Positions 33,303 through 46,310 are shown, counted from the first letter of the stretch. The stretch is DNA of 64,000 nt from Rhexocercosporidium sp. MPI-PUGE-AT-0058 (GCA_020746875.1 JAGTJL010000006.1:434001-498000); one strand, 5' to 3'. Notes: a model not told the origin generated them from the letters alone. A program made the numbers and translations.

Positions 33303-34608
33303 ATGCCGTCTCCAAAACCTGATTCACCGGGTCTTTCCTCGAGTCTAGAGGCACCTACCAATGTTCTGACTACAGATAATCCGATCGAAGCGGATGAAGC
33401 GGGGTTAGAAGACGACGATGGTGGATACAACAGCGACCAAGCCAGCACCAGCTCGACGTCAATCAGCTCAAGTATACGCAATCATACGTTTGAAGATGGG
33501 ATCCGCTACCATCGATTCCATGATGGCCAATACGCATTTCCAAACGATGAAAACGAGCAAAACCGAGACGACATGAAGCATGCCATGACTTTACTTCTAT
33601 GCGACCAGAAACTCCACTTTGCGCCGATTGGTGACAGTCCGCAAAGAATCATCGACTTAGGTAGGTGATTCACCGTCCAGAATTGCATCCCACTCACTAG
33701 GATGAAGGAACCGGTACTGGCATCTGGGCAATTGAAAGTAAGCTCCCTTCGATGGATCTAGCCAAACTCAATCAGGGCCTAATACTCGACAGTGGCAGAT
33801 ACATACCCATCAGCGGAAGTGATAGGCATCGACTTGAGCCCAATTCAACCCCCGTGGGTACCGCCGAATTTACGATTCCTTGTCGATGACCTAGAAGATG
33901 AATGGGTTTATCCCGAGAACCACTTCGACTATGTTCATGTCCGGCATACACTTCACTCAATCCGGAAGCCTGCTGAGTTAATGGATCGTGCCATGAAGTC
34001 TGTCTGCAATAACACTGCAAAAATAAATTCGCGCTGACGAGTCAAATAGGCACATTAAGCCTGGAGGCTGGGTCGAATTCCAGGAACTCCATTACTACCC
34101 CCATTGCGACGACGAATCCCTCAATCGACCATATGCCGTACGTGAATGGCTCGAACACGTGCGCGACGGTGTTGCGACTTTCGGAAGCGATTTGAACGGG
34201 GTAACGAAATTACGAGACCAGATGGAAGCAGCCGGATTTATAAACATCAAGGAGCAGATACTTCGTTGTCCGATTGGGATGTGGCCGAAGAACAAGACAC
34301 TCAAACTTGCGGGCTTGTATTGGAGAACGGCCATGTTGGATGGTTTGATGAGTGTGGCGAAAAGACCGATGGAAAAGGGTCTTGGATGGTCTATTGCAGA
34401 GATCGAGGTATTCCTCGTGGAAGTAAGGAAGGCGCTTCATGACTCGTCGTTTCACTCTTATATGTGAGTTACAGTGATCGGTTTGCACGTCTTTCCCCTA
34501 CATTGAAAGCTGATAGCTGCTTCTAGGCCATTGCACATGCTCTATGGCCAAAGGCCTCTCAACACAACAGCTCCGAAAGGTACAAACACAGGGACCACGG
34601 AAGCATGA
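33303..34608 (+). CDS. LaeA-like SAM-dependent methyltransferase
   Basis: Exons 33303-33660, 33708-33737, 33793-33997, 34050-34463 and 34527-34608 give 362 residues. The second exon is only 30 bp and encodes most of the SAM-binding motif (GTGTGIWAIE). The third intron uses a weak donor, GTCTGT. The N-terminus is acidic and Ser-rich; then come GIRYHRFHDGQYAFPND, motif I IIDLGTGTGIWAIEMAD, EVIGIDLSPIQP, FDYVHVRHTLHSI and KPGGWVEFQELHYYP. This is the pattern of the fungal family that includes LaeA and many cluster-resident methyltransferases (UMTA type). Members either regulate secondary metabolism or modify small molecules, and the sequence alone does not separate the two. It lies between an O-methyltransferase and an MFS transporter. 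Confidence 0.9.
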
Positions 34609-34835
34609 AGCAAAATGTGCATTCAATGTAGAGCATGAGTAATGTCGGCGACCCACAGTAGAAACAGTAATTCTAAAATCGGCTCAGAGGTAGAATTTTA
34701 AGCTCCCTGGTACAGCTCAGCGCTCAGTCCATCACCGTGCTTCAAGAGACAACCCCGATTGTCAATATCCCCCATGATTCGTCTTGAGAGAATATTGCCC
34801 ACACCAATCCGCCGAAGCAAGACTCCAGCGAGCTT

Positions 34836-36292
34836 TCACGCCCACCTCAGCAGACCTGGAACTTTCTTCAATTTCCACAACAACCCCCAACCTCCAAAGA
34901 TCGACGACAGGCCAGTAAACACAATAAGTGGCCCGTACGTCGTCCCATACCCAAACCCACCAATCGACGTCTCACTCCCAGATTCCAAGAGCGCAACCCC
35001 AGCAAGTCCACCACTCACATAACCGATCCCTCTCGCACCGTTCAATAGCCCATACAGCATACCCGTGTCGATCGCTTCGTTCCTCTGCGCTGCCTCGCTT
35101 TCAAGTTCGTTGATCACACCTCCCCATGTGGCAGAATACCCGCCAGCGAAAAACCCGAAAGTGATGGAGAAGAGCACGAGTAGCGCCATGCTACCTTGTG
35201 ATGTCAGACCCCAGAAGAGCAATGCAGAGAGTGCGGAGCAGACTGCCGAGATGGATGTGACTGTTGTCGCCGAAAGCGGGAATCGTTTATTGTCGCTCAA
35301 GTATCCAAAGAAAGAGGACGAAGCAATGCCAGGGATGTTGAACAGAGTGAGCAACAGAGTTGCCGAAGTCTGGGAGAAAAGCGTGACTTCGTGAGCATAG
35401 GTGTTAAGATACGTCTGTGGAATTCCATAGCCACAGCTCTGCAGGATGATGGCTACGCTGTAAATGTAGAATGTTCGATGGCGAAGAAAATTCCATGGCA
35501 TCTTTCGGGCGCGGGGTGTATTGGTTGATAGGCTTGACGGGTGAGCTGGAATCAGAAATATAGCTAGAATGCTACTTCCGGCTACAACAGCTGCCCAAAT
35601 TCTCATGGTAGTGCGGAATCCATAAGTATCGAGCATACTCCGTATCAAGAATGGACAGGTAGAGCCGATTATGTTCTTGCAAGAAAGAACGACACCGTAG
35701 GCTACCGCACGGTTGCTGTTGGTGAACCACTCGCCGAGAGATAGGGTTGTGGGACTGTAGATGAGTGCACAACCAAAAGCGGCGAGAACTCCTTGAGTAG
35801 CAATCAAATGCCAAGTCTTTGTGCTGAAAGAAGAGAGTAGGAAGCTCAGACATGTGAGGATCGTGCCGCAGAACGCAGCTGTCTGGCGGTACCGAGCCCA
35901 TCGTTTGGAGAAGAGGGCGAAAAGAAATGGCATTGATAGGTACATGACTCCGTTGGTGGTTGTTCCAATGACACCGGTTGCACCTTGGCTGCCTTTTAAT
36001 GTCCAGTTACTCGTGAAGTATTCTTGAAAGACTCCATAGCTCATGGCAAAGCCTGTCCGGATGTGAGCAGTTTTCGTGATCTAGATCGATGATACGAACC
36101 CCATATTGGCAGTTGTATGATAGCAGAGCCCACTAACACACTTGCTCTCTTTCTCTTCGACTCCATTTGCCTGAAGTCAGCTTGCCCAAGAGTGGTTGTA
36201 TCTGGCTCTACGTCTGTCACGTGAGGCCGTTGCTCACTCATTCCTGACTCTAGCGGTGTTTGCAAAGCGATAGTATCGGATCTTGAAACCAT
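34836..36292 (-). CDS. MFS transporter, monocarboxylate (MCT) type
   Basis: Exons on the minus strand are 36292-36100 and 36052-34836, giving 469 residues. The intron is 47 bp (GTTCGT...GGACAG) and completes the first membrane helix (IIQLPIWG joined to FAMSYGVFQEYF). About a dozen hydrophobic segments are visible, with a cytoplasmic loop around the Pro/Ser-rich SSLSTNTPRARKMPW and a second-half signature FNIPGIASSSFFGYLSDNKR. This resembles fungal monocarboxylate-permease-like members of the major facilitator superfamily, which move organic acids, or are found beside metabolite clusters where they export or import the product. The N-terminal ~55 residues are soluble and charged. The gene converges with the methyltransferase gene at 33303. 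The transported compound is unknown. Confidence 0.92.
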
Positions 36293-38101
36293 TCCGAGAA
36301 TTGAGAATTAAAGTTTGGTTGTTGGAGAGGACTTGGTATTAGTGAAATATGGTCGGACGTGAAGTAGATGCCCGGTTGCGGAGCAGAAATGACTAATTCG
36401 TGAGCGATCGTCGTTGGACATGACCCCACCATTAGGGAGAGGGGTGGTTCCCACATTAGATCTAAGATGGGACAAATACTTCATGAGCAACGTCGATGAT
36501 AGACCTATGATTGGACTTGAAGAAGTTTATGGAGACGAGAGACTGTTGTGCTACCATGAGGAAAGCTAGAATTGATTATCAAAGCCTGGGTGTATCAAAG
36601 AGTATTCATTTCTGCCTCAGAGGGAGGATTCAGCTTTGGTACCAGCACAGTATTTCTTTACGTGGATTTACATTCACCACCCTCTTTTCTAAAAACAAAA
36701 ATCAGACAGGAGTGACTACGGCATAAGATTGAAACGGAAAATCAAAACAACTATCGAATTTGGTGATCACTTCACCTCGCTTCTTGCTTGGGAAGGCTCT
36801 GGCGTGGTCAGCACTGTTGATGACTCCACAAAAGAAGAAAACATTTTCTATGCTAGAATGAAAGCTTGGAAACAGACTCAAAACCGTAAAAGGGCAATGG
36901 AGTAAGCTGGGCGCTTCTGGGAATTAAACCCAGGACTGGAGACATTAGTTGTTGGCTCTGGGTAGATGTAAGTGGTGATGAAATCCTACCCACTCGCAAA
37001 CGACTTAGAGTAGACCCAAGCGACCTATATTTATGTTAGAAATTTTTTGCACTCGTGACGTTGAGAATTCTTCCGAATCATGCGTCTGGATCAAAGCACC
37101 ACGTGTTTTCTATTATTAAAGCTCGATTTTACTTTCTAGCTATTTAGGAACAATAGTATTTTGACTGTTTTGGGGATTTCGGGTGAGTTTCGGCTGGTGG
37201 GGACTCATTCCCACCCCAACAGAGAAGATGTATTCCATGTTTACATTGGGCTCAATTTTTTTTTTTGAATAGAAGACTGTTGTTGTCAGATACCCTCGAG
37301 GCACATAAATATCTTTGGGGCCCAAGACCAGGAGGTTGAGTTTTTAGAGCCCATCTCAGAATATTCCAACCCACTGGATTAAGCGAAATACCCTGCTTTC
37401 CTGACAGCTCGGGGGACGTTTTCTGCGCTGGGACGGGCTACAGTCGAGGAGCGTAAATTCCCTCTAGCCAGAGTTGAAGTAGGCTTTCATCACTTCCGCC
37501 TTTTTTCAGCTGCCAACTTTCATGAATAATCCATCAAAGCAGAATGAAAAAACGAATTCCGCCACCTTGTAGACGTGGCAATTGATTTCTGCGTTTTCTC
37601 TCCACATAGAACGCCAGATATCAATGCTGCCTTCAGCTCGCCTAAGACATGCCCAGTAGAAGGCGTTCCCTGTCTATCAACACCTGATTGTCCTACTTCC
37701 AGGCTCGGATGATCAACCGTGTCGATCTTAGGTCACCACCTGCCAAGTAAATCAATGTCTTGTGCACCCCTGACTACGTGCTGTGGCTTGCAGCATCATG
37801 GCTATTTGGGGATCGCAAAAGCCTCAAAACAGCATCCAGTGCTTTTAACAGTGAGAGTGCATGTCACTCAGACACCGTCACTTAGGCACCTTTGAATTCT
37901 GCAGGTGCGTGAGACATGGGACGATCTGTGCTGTCAAATGTTGGCACGACTTTTATTCCGGGGTATTTCCTCTCGTTCTTTCAACTAATCTGTCCATCTT
38001 TCTCGAGTTACTGATACGCTGGGTAATTTCCAGCTTTTGTACGACACGTTCATTCGTGCTCGACGTCCTTTCGTTTCCCTCACACTCGCTCAGTTATAAC
38101 C
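36293..38101. other. Intergenic, about 1.8 kb
   Basis: No recognisable gene. An A/T run lies at about 37256-37266. A short palindrome-like stretch at 36918-36936 looked like a tRNA arm but lacks the rest of a tRNA. The last ~100 bases form the leader of the deacetylase gene. Confidence 0.55.
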
Positions 38102-40567
38102 ATGTTTCTCTCTTCGTGGTTACTGAAGGCGATGAGCCTTGCCACTGTTGTCAATTCGGCCTGTACCTCCAACCTTTTGGTGGATAATTTTGCCAACTAT
38201 CAAAATAACCTCAATTCTCTCGGTCAATGGACAAGTGGTAAGTTTTGTCACTAACCTACGTTACCCCACTAATGCAAATCAGACGACGGAACAACGACGA
38301 ATATCAAAGCTGATATTGCAAACAAGAAGATAACCTTCACTAGCAAGGCGAACAGTTACTTCTATACCACCTTTGCTTGTGAGCAAGCCACTACTGACCA
38401 GTACAATGCTATCACTTTCCCTATCAAAGGTCCTGCTGGGGCAAGTTTCCAGCTCGAGCTGCAGACCTCAACCACATGCTCATCGACGGCTTACAAGAGC
38501 TACTACCAATCCTTGACTGGGGTCACTGGATCCGTGCAGACATATACCGTACCGTTAAATTCATTCGCAGGTGCCAACTTGAATGCCATCAAGAGTGTGC
38601 TTTTCGAATCCTTCAGTATAAATGGGGCATGGGAGATTGGAGCGATCCAGCTTGTTTGTGCCAATACCAAAACTACCAGTATTCCGCCAAGCACTTCAAA
38701 ACCCTCGACAAGCAGCGTCAGAACTTCAAGTACGGTCATACCAGTCACGACTAGCAAACCTCCCAGCAGCACAGTGAAGCCCTCGTCTAGCACTCTCAGG
38801 ACTTCTACCACCAGTAAGCTAGTAACAACCACATCTGCAGCGCCTCCTGGAACTTGTACGAACCTCCTCGTCGATGACTTTGCTTCTCAGTCTCGACTCA
38901 CATTTCTCTTTTACAATGCCATGCTTCTGCCATCCTCTGATGATGGTTCCATGGCTCCGGTAACTGGTCGGGTTGACACAGGGACATCCGTCATCGTTGC
39001 AAATAACCACCTGACTCTAACTCCAGCCTCAGGTGGAAACTCATACTGGTATACCATGCTAGGTTGTTCGAAAACGACAGGCATATACGGTGGAATTGGG
39101 ATGACCATCAAAGCACCTACGGGATTTACGATGGGAATCGAGCTCCAAACTGCCACGAATTGCAACAGCAACAATCCTGTTCTACATGATCTTTTATCGA
39201 CTGGCCTAGGCTGGACATTTGATGGGACTGAAAAATACTATACGATCCCGTTTGCCAAATTCCCTGGTCTGGATGCCGATCACCTCGTTTCTCTGTTATT
39301 TTCCGGACTGAGCGGTGCCGTCACACTAGGCCCGATCGCCTTCTACTGTGGAACAACTGGATCAGCTTATCCTGTTCCCAGTACTGTCTCAGTCGTCGTA
39401 CCAACATCAACGATTCCAACCACCACAGGACCATCAGCATATGTAATCGACACATTCACGTCGACTGATTCCAATAATCTCGGATTCTACCATGGAGGCG
39501 ATGATCCAGTGCTGTTCAAGCAAACGACTGGCAAGCTCACCATCAACACGAAGGGAAATGCCGACCTCTCCTATTACACGCAAGTATCTGGCGGATGCAG
39601 CGATATCAGATCCTACGACAACAGCTACGTGCACATTTCCTACACCGGCAGCCCAGCATTCACGATTGCTCTCCAGCAACACAATCCAACCTGCAACCCA
39701 GACATAAATCCCTATCCCTACACATGGGATTCGGTGGAGGCATCCCGTTACTCCAATACTGGCAAAACAGACATTTACATCCCTATCTCGCACTTCTCCA
39801 TCAACCGCGCAGTAGTCATCGGTTTCTCCCTGAAAGGTTTCTACACCAGTACCACGACTACAATCACCAAAATCGAGATCGTCAAGTCCGTGCCATCAGG
39901 TTTTCTCGTCCCCAGCAAACTTCCCACTGTTCCTCTGGTATTTGCATGTACACGTCCAAACTCCTTTGCATTTGCCATCGACGACGGTTCCCCAGAATTC
40001 GCACAACGTGTGGTCTCATCCATCGCCGCCGCAGGTATAAAAGTGACCTTCTTCACCGTCGGCGCTCCCCTACTCGACGCATCAACAAACCTGACGAGCG
40101 TATACAAGAGCATGCTCAAAGCAGGCCATCAAGTCGCATACCACAGCTACACACACCCGCCCCTCGAAGGACTCCCAACTCTCGCAGCCATCGATTGGGA
40201 GATTAACCAAGATATCGCCGCCGTATCTGCCACTCTCGGCATAACATCCAAATACTTCCGTCCCCCCTTCGGCACCGAAGGTGCACGTATTCGTCAACGT
40301 CTCGCAGCTACGATTCCCGGGAGCAAGTTCGTGGCATGGAGTGTGGATGTGCAGGATTGGCTTTGGGCGGCCACGAGCACGCCAGAGAAACAATTGACGA
40401 ATTTCCAGGCGGATGTAGACAAGGGTGGGAATTTGGTGGTTATGCATTATCTTTATGAGAGTACGGTCAGTTATCTGCCGCAGTTCATTGAGATTGCGAG
40501 GAAGACGGGGAAGCAGATGATGAGGGTTGACCAGTGCTTGGAGGACCCGGATGCACCGCCTTTGTAG
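38102..40567 (+). CDS. Secreted modular polysaccharide deacetylase (NodB/CE4)
   Basis: Exons 38102-38237 and 38283-40567 give 806 residues; the intron is 45 bp. Residues 1-20 form a signal peptide (MFLSSWLLKAMSLATVVNSA). Three related beta-rich modules follow at about 21-173, 236-402 and 431-583. They share a start like LLVD[ND]FA, an LELQT...C-like core, a Y-T-[VI]-P-[LF]-x-x-F strand and an end ...I.L.C. They are joined by Ser/Thr/Pro linkers, likely O-glycosylated. The C-terminal NodB domain (about 598-806) has AIDDGS (Asp612-Asp613), the metal-binding HSYTH (666-670), FRPPFG (704-709), SVDVQDW and a final VVMHYLYES. CE4 enzymes remove N-acetyl groups from chitin or O-acetyl groups from other polymers. 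All main motifs are present, so it is probably active. The modules look like carbohydrate-binding units, but I cannot name their family. It may act on chitin in the fungus's own wall or on foreign polymers. Confidence 0.9.
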
Positions 40568-41450
40568 ATGGTTGATTGATGGAGGTGCGTATTCATATTT
40601 CCTGGGAATGAGTGGGCGGTAATTACTACGAGAGAAACAACGCTTGAATATACATGAGTTTTAGAGGCCAAGTAAGCATACCTGATCTAATTGAAACCCT
40701 TGTATTCCTTTGGTACACAAATTGAAGTTGCAGAACATTTTTTTTTGAATATAAAAGGCCAGATGCTTCAGAGACGTCCTCGCAGCTTCCAGGAAAACAG
40801 AAAACGACGTTGATGCATGAGAAAAAAGTGCTGGCTGAGTCTTCTAGGAGAGGTGACAATTACTCGAAAATAAAGTGAAGGTCATAAAGCAAGAAAGAAC
40901 TGAAGTGTGATCACTTGTGTAATAAAGTTCACTTTCAATTCTGCCGGGTAGTCCCGCACAAAGTATTATAACCTGACCTAGAGTATTAACTTCTGATCGT
41001 CAATCCTATTTAGAATTCTCCTTAGCGTCTTTCTTCATTCTTCATCGGGAACTATCTTTGAGCACAGAATGCATTGAGACGAAGTCCTTAGCGTGCTTAT
41101 GGAAAGCTTTTGTCTTCCTTGCTTGTGGTTAGTAGCGGGCTACGGGAAACATTTTACCCAACCACTTCCCCTGGACACTTGTGTGTGTTTCTCTCAGCTA
41201 GCTGTAAATATAGGTCTGAATTGGGATGAAGTATATTCGAGAATATTTTTAGCTCTGAATATGTTAAGATGCCTTACTTTTAGCCGCGATCTTTACGACA
41301 ACCAAAATCCTACTGTGTCAAGCCAAAAAAATCTGCTCCCGACATCTAAGACCTTTCCATATTCCACGTTCTAACGCGTCTTAAACCTTTATATCTACCA
41401 AAGCCCACTTAATCTCAAACAAACCTCAGCCATAACAAGTCCCCTGGGCC
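40568..41450. other. Intergenic between convergent genes
   Basis: No gene was recognised. Moderately AT-rich, with no repeats noticed. Confidence 0.6.
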
Positions 41451-42802
41451 CTAGTGAGGTGTAGCTGATTTCACAGCAGTAATGAAAATTGCATACTGAG
41501 CAGCGATGAGGAGAATAGCAAGAATCTCAGTACCAATAATAGCTCCCATGCTCTTAGCATTGACTTTGGCGATCCGGATCCATGACGCGCGGGAGAATCT
41601 GCGCCATGCTTGGAGCCACGACATGAAACCCATGTCTTCGGCAGTTTGGGCTCGGATTGAGGCGTCGAATGGGACCATGGTGTTAACATCTTCTGAGAGC
41701 ACTGTGGGGGATATCGGTTAGTCTTTGATTCCAGAAGAGAGATCAAGGAGTTTATTAGAGAAAAGACTGGGGCTAGTGGGATGGTGGAGCATGGGGAGGC
41801 GAGGATCAAAGAAGGGAGGTACTTACTAGCTGCACGTGTTCGGACCAAAACCACCTCGACTGGGATCAAAAGACAGGCATTAAGAGTAAAGAAAGTGACG
41901 AAAAACATGCCAACAGCAGCGATGCTTGTACTCTTCTCATACTTGGGTAAGATTCCCATAGAATCAACGCTACCCGTCCTCTTACCCATAGAGAGATGTG
42001 CGAGAACATTGATGAGTTGTGTAAGGACAGCTTCAGCAACGAGAGGAATGGCTGTGGCCTTGAGAATCGTGAGGTAACTAGGGAGCTGCTTGTATAGAGA
42101 CCTGTCGTATTTCGACGAGAGTGCAGCGTGGGTCCAGGCAGTCTCGACTTTCGTTGCGGCGAGAGAAGCGAGGATGGCGGCGACGATGATGGGCATGTAT
42201 GGAATTTGTAATGCAAGACTGAAAACCAATCCCCATGCGGTATTGTATAGGAAGCGCCATCTGTAGGCTTTGAAGAGACCATCGCCAGCGCGGAGTAGGC
42301 GGAGAGTACCGAACAGAGAGGAGGTTATTGGTTTAGAAGACGTTGCTGGCTGGCTAGCTGACTCGTCTGGCATGAGTTTCGAGGATGATGATTCGTCCGA
42401 ATTTTCTGGTGTGATGGCGTCTTTAGATGTGCTGTCCTGGGTGACCTTTCCATCTCCCTGGATATTTGATTCTCTGCCAACCACCAGTTCATATTCGGGA
42501 GGGGCATCAGCTTCAACGATTGCCATTGTTGGAAAGAGCCTGTCGATCGTATAGACGAGCTGTATAAGTGTCAGTGAGGCTCGAGGATGGGGCGGGGGCT
42601 CAGTTCTACTCACGATGAAGAACACCGGTACTAGAATACAGACATTGATGGCTACCAACACCCAGAACACCAACCGAGCTACGGTATGGTCGGCTGGCTC
42701 ATCTCTTTTGGAAACCGCATTCCAGGGGATGTTCTGGTTGAGCGTGGTGTCCCTCGATGCGATGAGAGAGTGGAGACTCCGCGTAATGAGAAGGGAAGCC
42801 AT
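41451..42802 (-). CDS. Five-segment membrane protein (unknown)
   Basis: Exons on the minus strand are 42802-42614, 42559-41827 and 41701-41451, giving 390 residues. The first intron (54 bp) is in frame and splits a membrane segment; removing it gives a continuous one (VFWVLVAINVCILVPVFFI joined to LVYTIDRLF). The second is 125 bp. Hydrophobic stretches lie near residues 42-70, 190-215, 240-270, 285-315 and 365-385. A Ser/Asp-rich, hydrophilic loop of ~80 residues follows the first. The C-terminal part has MVPFDASIRAQTAED and WRRFSRASWIRIAKV, which look conserved. I cannot name a family, but the layout and even composition suggest a genuine, conserved fungal gene. Confidence 0.7.
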
Positions 42803-43439
42803 ATTCAAAAGCTGCCAGTACACAATACTCAAGTAAATAGATTCGAAATACAATAGGTATCAAGCGAAAGATACAAGAAGAAAGAAGAAGTGTGGGTGGT
42901 GGGATGATAAGTGAGATATGAGGTGGAAAGCGGGGAGGCGCAGTGTGATGTTGGTGTTGTTGGTTGGCAGCTTGGCGTAACTGTCTCTGCCTGGCTGTGC
43001 CGCAAAAGCCTCACATTCAGGGTCTCCTGCATGGAATTCCAGGGATCTCAGATACTTTCATACGTACAAGTGAGTATCAATACGGCACTGGAGTGCACCG
43101 CTATATGGCGAATCCTTTGGGGCTTATTGCCTGAAATAGGTCACGAACAATGAGCCAATTCTGAAAATAGACGTGTATTGGTGTTCATTGCTACAACCTC
43201 ATCTGAAGCGAGTTACATGCGAATGGGCTTCTCGACACGTTTCCAAGAATTTATAAAGAGAGTTGAAGAGATATTGTGAGTGTTCCTGGATCGTGATGCT
43301 GTTCTTTCGTTTTTGCCCCCACATGGCGAAGGGTGATGCAACTCAGGGCGATCATCCTAGTCTGTTTCCTCGATGAAGTGAAGGTGCAGCTGAGCGAGTA
43401 TCCAGCTCGCTTGTGCCCAGCTCTACACCAACACCAACA
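42803..43439. other. Intergenic, carboxypeptidase 3' end and promoter of the membrane protein
   Basis: No gene was recognised. Confidence 0.6.
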
Positions 43440-45656
43440 TCACAACTCAGTCTGTCCAACCCCACTCAAAACGCGTTGTCCATCCACGCCGACCAACTGA
43501 TCAACAGCCTCGGTCCTGGTGCTCCCTACGACAAAAAAGTCCCTCACAATGGCCGTGCCATCCAACAACCCAGAATACTGCTCAGGTGTGCAAGTTTCCG
43601 GACTCATAATATAACATTTCGGCTCTGGAGCTTCCGGGATAGCATTTTTGATGTGGAAACTTGACGAGGGGCCGATAGTTGATAAGTCATCGGAAACAGG
43701 GAGGAGACCTGTGGCGATGTCTTTGTTGAACATGGCACGCATGAAAATATTGTAGGAGACTTCGGGTTGGTACCATGGTACTAGATGTTGGTTAGTAAGT
43801 GTAGGTATTGCGAAGAAGCCTCATGCGAATTCGAGAATATTCAAGACAGGTTGGAGAATACCTTCATGCCCAGCTTGAAAGACTCTCGAGAACGAGAAAT
43901 TCCCAAACTGCCTCACGAAGCCTCCCACTCCTTCCAATCCTAATATCGGGGCATAACCCGCGTTTTGGAAGTCCTCGGAGCGTGAATACTCAATAGCTAA
44001 TGACGCAGCTTCTCCTCCGAGCCAGTTACATGCGTAATCACGATCGCCGTATACCATGTGGACCTTTACTCCGCTATCTAGGAGATAGGAAACTGCTTCC
44101 ATAGAGCCGCGACGCTCGATGTCGTGGGTTAGCCCAAATGCGGAGAACACGGCGGGGGAGCTGGAGGAGAAGTTCACTGGGACGCCAAGTGCTTCGAGGA
44201 CCCAGCCTTTGGTGAGGTAGCCATGCATATCTTTTCTTCTTGGTCAGTCTAGCTAAGGAGATATATGAGGAGGGATACTTACATGGCTCGGGAGTTGGAT
44301 CCGCGCGAGGGTGTGCGATGTCGTACCAGCCCCACTGTGTCGAGATTCAGAAGTTGTCAAACTCAGGATGTGGAGGTTAACTTACATTGATGCCTTCAGA
44401 TGCGTCCATGATTGAGATGCAATGACCTACGAGATCCTCAAAACACTTGTTCACAGAAGGAACATTACCGTTCCAATTCGGATCTTCTTCGGCTGCTTGC
44501 TTTTGACAGCTCAGCATCTTTTCCTTGCAGCCACCTGGTTTGAACCAGTCGTGCATCCCACTTTCATATGTCGTCTTGTTGATCAGTTCGAGACCATACG
44601 TCTACCAGAAATTAGCAACCCATGTTTACTCCCAAGCAAATTAAACATACGTTATTGTAAGCCATCTGAGCGTAAGCAGGCAACTGCTCCACAATATCCA
44701 GCAACCCATTCACAATACCCAACGTATCGAGGTGCAAGTAATGCGTCCCCTTCTCCTTGATCGTCCCATTTGTAATCTTCTCATTCTGTTCCTGGAAGAA
44801 CTTGAAAAAACCTGGCCCGTAATGCCCACCATAACTCTCCGTCCACAGACTGATCCGATCATCATGTGGTTTATACGCTGGAAACTCCGAGAACCAGGTC
44901 TGCGCAAAATGCCACAAAGCGTGCGCAGCATGAGTCGTGGAATTTGCCGTAGTAGAAAGCGATTGGCTCCCCATGGTACCCGTGAAGAAAGTGTAGTTTG
45001 AGGCGGGGATGTCACCGTCGGTAAAATTTGCGGGTTGGATTGTTTGGGAGCCTTCTGAGGCGGCGAAGTTGACGGTCACGTTTGTGAGGATGTCATAGGA
45101 GAAGCCGACTTGAGCAGGTTGATCGAGGTAGAGCATGTTTACTTCGTTGTTCCAGGACCAGGGGTTTAGGATTGTGGAGTTGGAGTCTGGTCCGATGAAG
45201 CACGGTCCGTTTTCTTGGAGGAGGCCCATCATTGATGAACCACCTGGACCGCCGTTCAGCCAGATGGAGATGGGGGCATTGTGGGGGTCTTTTCTGGCTT
45301 CGAAAAACCAGAAGAAGCTATACTCGGAGGTTAGACTTGTCCCTTCGAGAGTGGTGAAATTATGTACGTGTTGATCGGATAATCCTGAGCTTCTCCATTG
45401 ATGTCGGAGAGGAGCCCTGGAGGAAGATGGACATAGCCACTGTAGCTTTTTACCCCTGGTGTCGTCTCACACAGGCCTGGCTGTCTAACAGTTAATTAAA
45501 ACTCCAATGGGCACATGGAAGTTGTTCAACCTTTTTATAAGAGATCGTGACCCCTTCATGGTACTTCGACTTCAGCGTCGTCACTCCCTTGATCGGCGGA
45601 GGGAAATTAGCAAGAACAACTGGCGCAACTAGCAGCGCAACAATTGGGAACAACAT
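43440..45656 (-). CDS. Secreted serine carboxypeptidase (S10)
   Basis: Seven exons on the minus strand (45656-45531, 45480-45368, 45317-44651, 44601-44386, 44334-44283, 44230-43862, 43780-43440) give 627 residues. Residues 1-16 form a signal peptide ([16 protein letters not shown]). Family landmarks in order: [15 protein letters not shown], the substrate-binding LNGGPGGSS, the ENGPC motif, [12 protein letters not shown], the catalytic Ser241 in [10 protein letters not shown], the catalytic Asp region [14 protein letters not shown], and the catalytic His in VFQAGHEVPWYQPE, which is spliced across the last intron. The enzyme removes C-terminal amino acids, working best at acidic pH, outside the cell or in the vacuole. 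Many N-x-S/T sites suggest glycosylation. All three residues of the triad are present. The C-terminal tail after the His motif is longer than in yeast carboxypeptidase Y. Confidence 0.95.
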
Positions 45657-46310
45657 GTGGCAAACAAAATTGTAAATATACTAAAATGTCAAGGACAGAA
45701 AAGAGTTGCAAGTTCGTGTCTGACGTTACTTCAAGCTTTTAATTCTTTGGCGGCTTTCGGGTGCCTGGATGGACAGTCTAGACTAGCCTGCTTGTGGAAG
45801 GTGGTTGAGCTACGCTGACGCCTCTTATCTTCCCGTGAACGAACCAAGCTTTCTAGCCCGACTCTATGGAGTTTGTAGCCTGTAAGCACGCTGTTGCGGT
45901 TATCGAATTACGGGCAGGTCAATTCCAGTTGCTTTGATGTTACCCCACTCTTGCTAACCACGCTATTGCCCCCATGAAGACTCAGCAGGATTGCTCGATC
46001 AACGTTCCTGTTGAAGCACGTCCTATGCTATAGGAACTGCGCACGTTATGGTAGATGGGTAGGTAGATGAAAGTAAGAATATACTGATGTCTAGATTATA
46101 GTTCCAAGAAGCAACGCGCAACAGCAGACAAATCTTCAAGAAAGCAAAACCGAACTTCTCAAATGGCCATTTCCGACGAGATTATTATTGCTGTCGAGAA
46201 AAACGCCAACTGAAATCCAGCAAAATAATAGCATCCCAGAAGCAAGAAGGAAAGAAATCACACCCAGGTCCCATACCCTCCGAGATCGTACGGTAGAAAC
46301 CATGGTTGAA
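45657..46310. other. Intergenic, upstream of the carboxypeptidase
   Basis: Promoter of the carboxypeptidase gene and 3' end of the dynamin-like gene. No other gene was seen. Confidence 0.6.

Noticed and set aside
36900..36945. tRNA-like arm (CCTGGG...CCCAGG)
   Set aside because: Only one stem-loop; no acceptor stem, D arm or anticodon arm fits.
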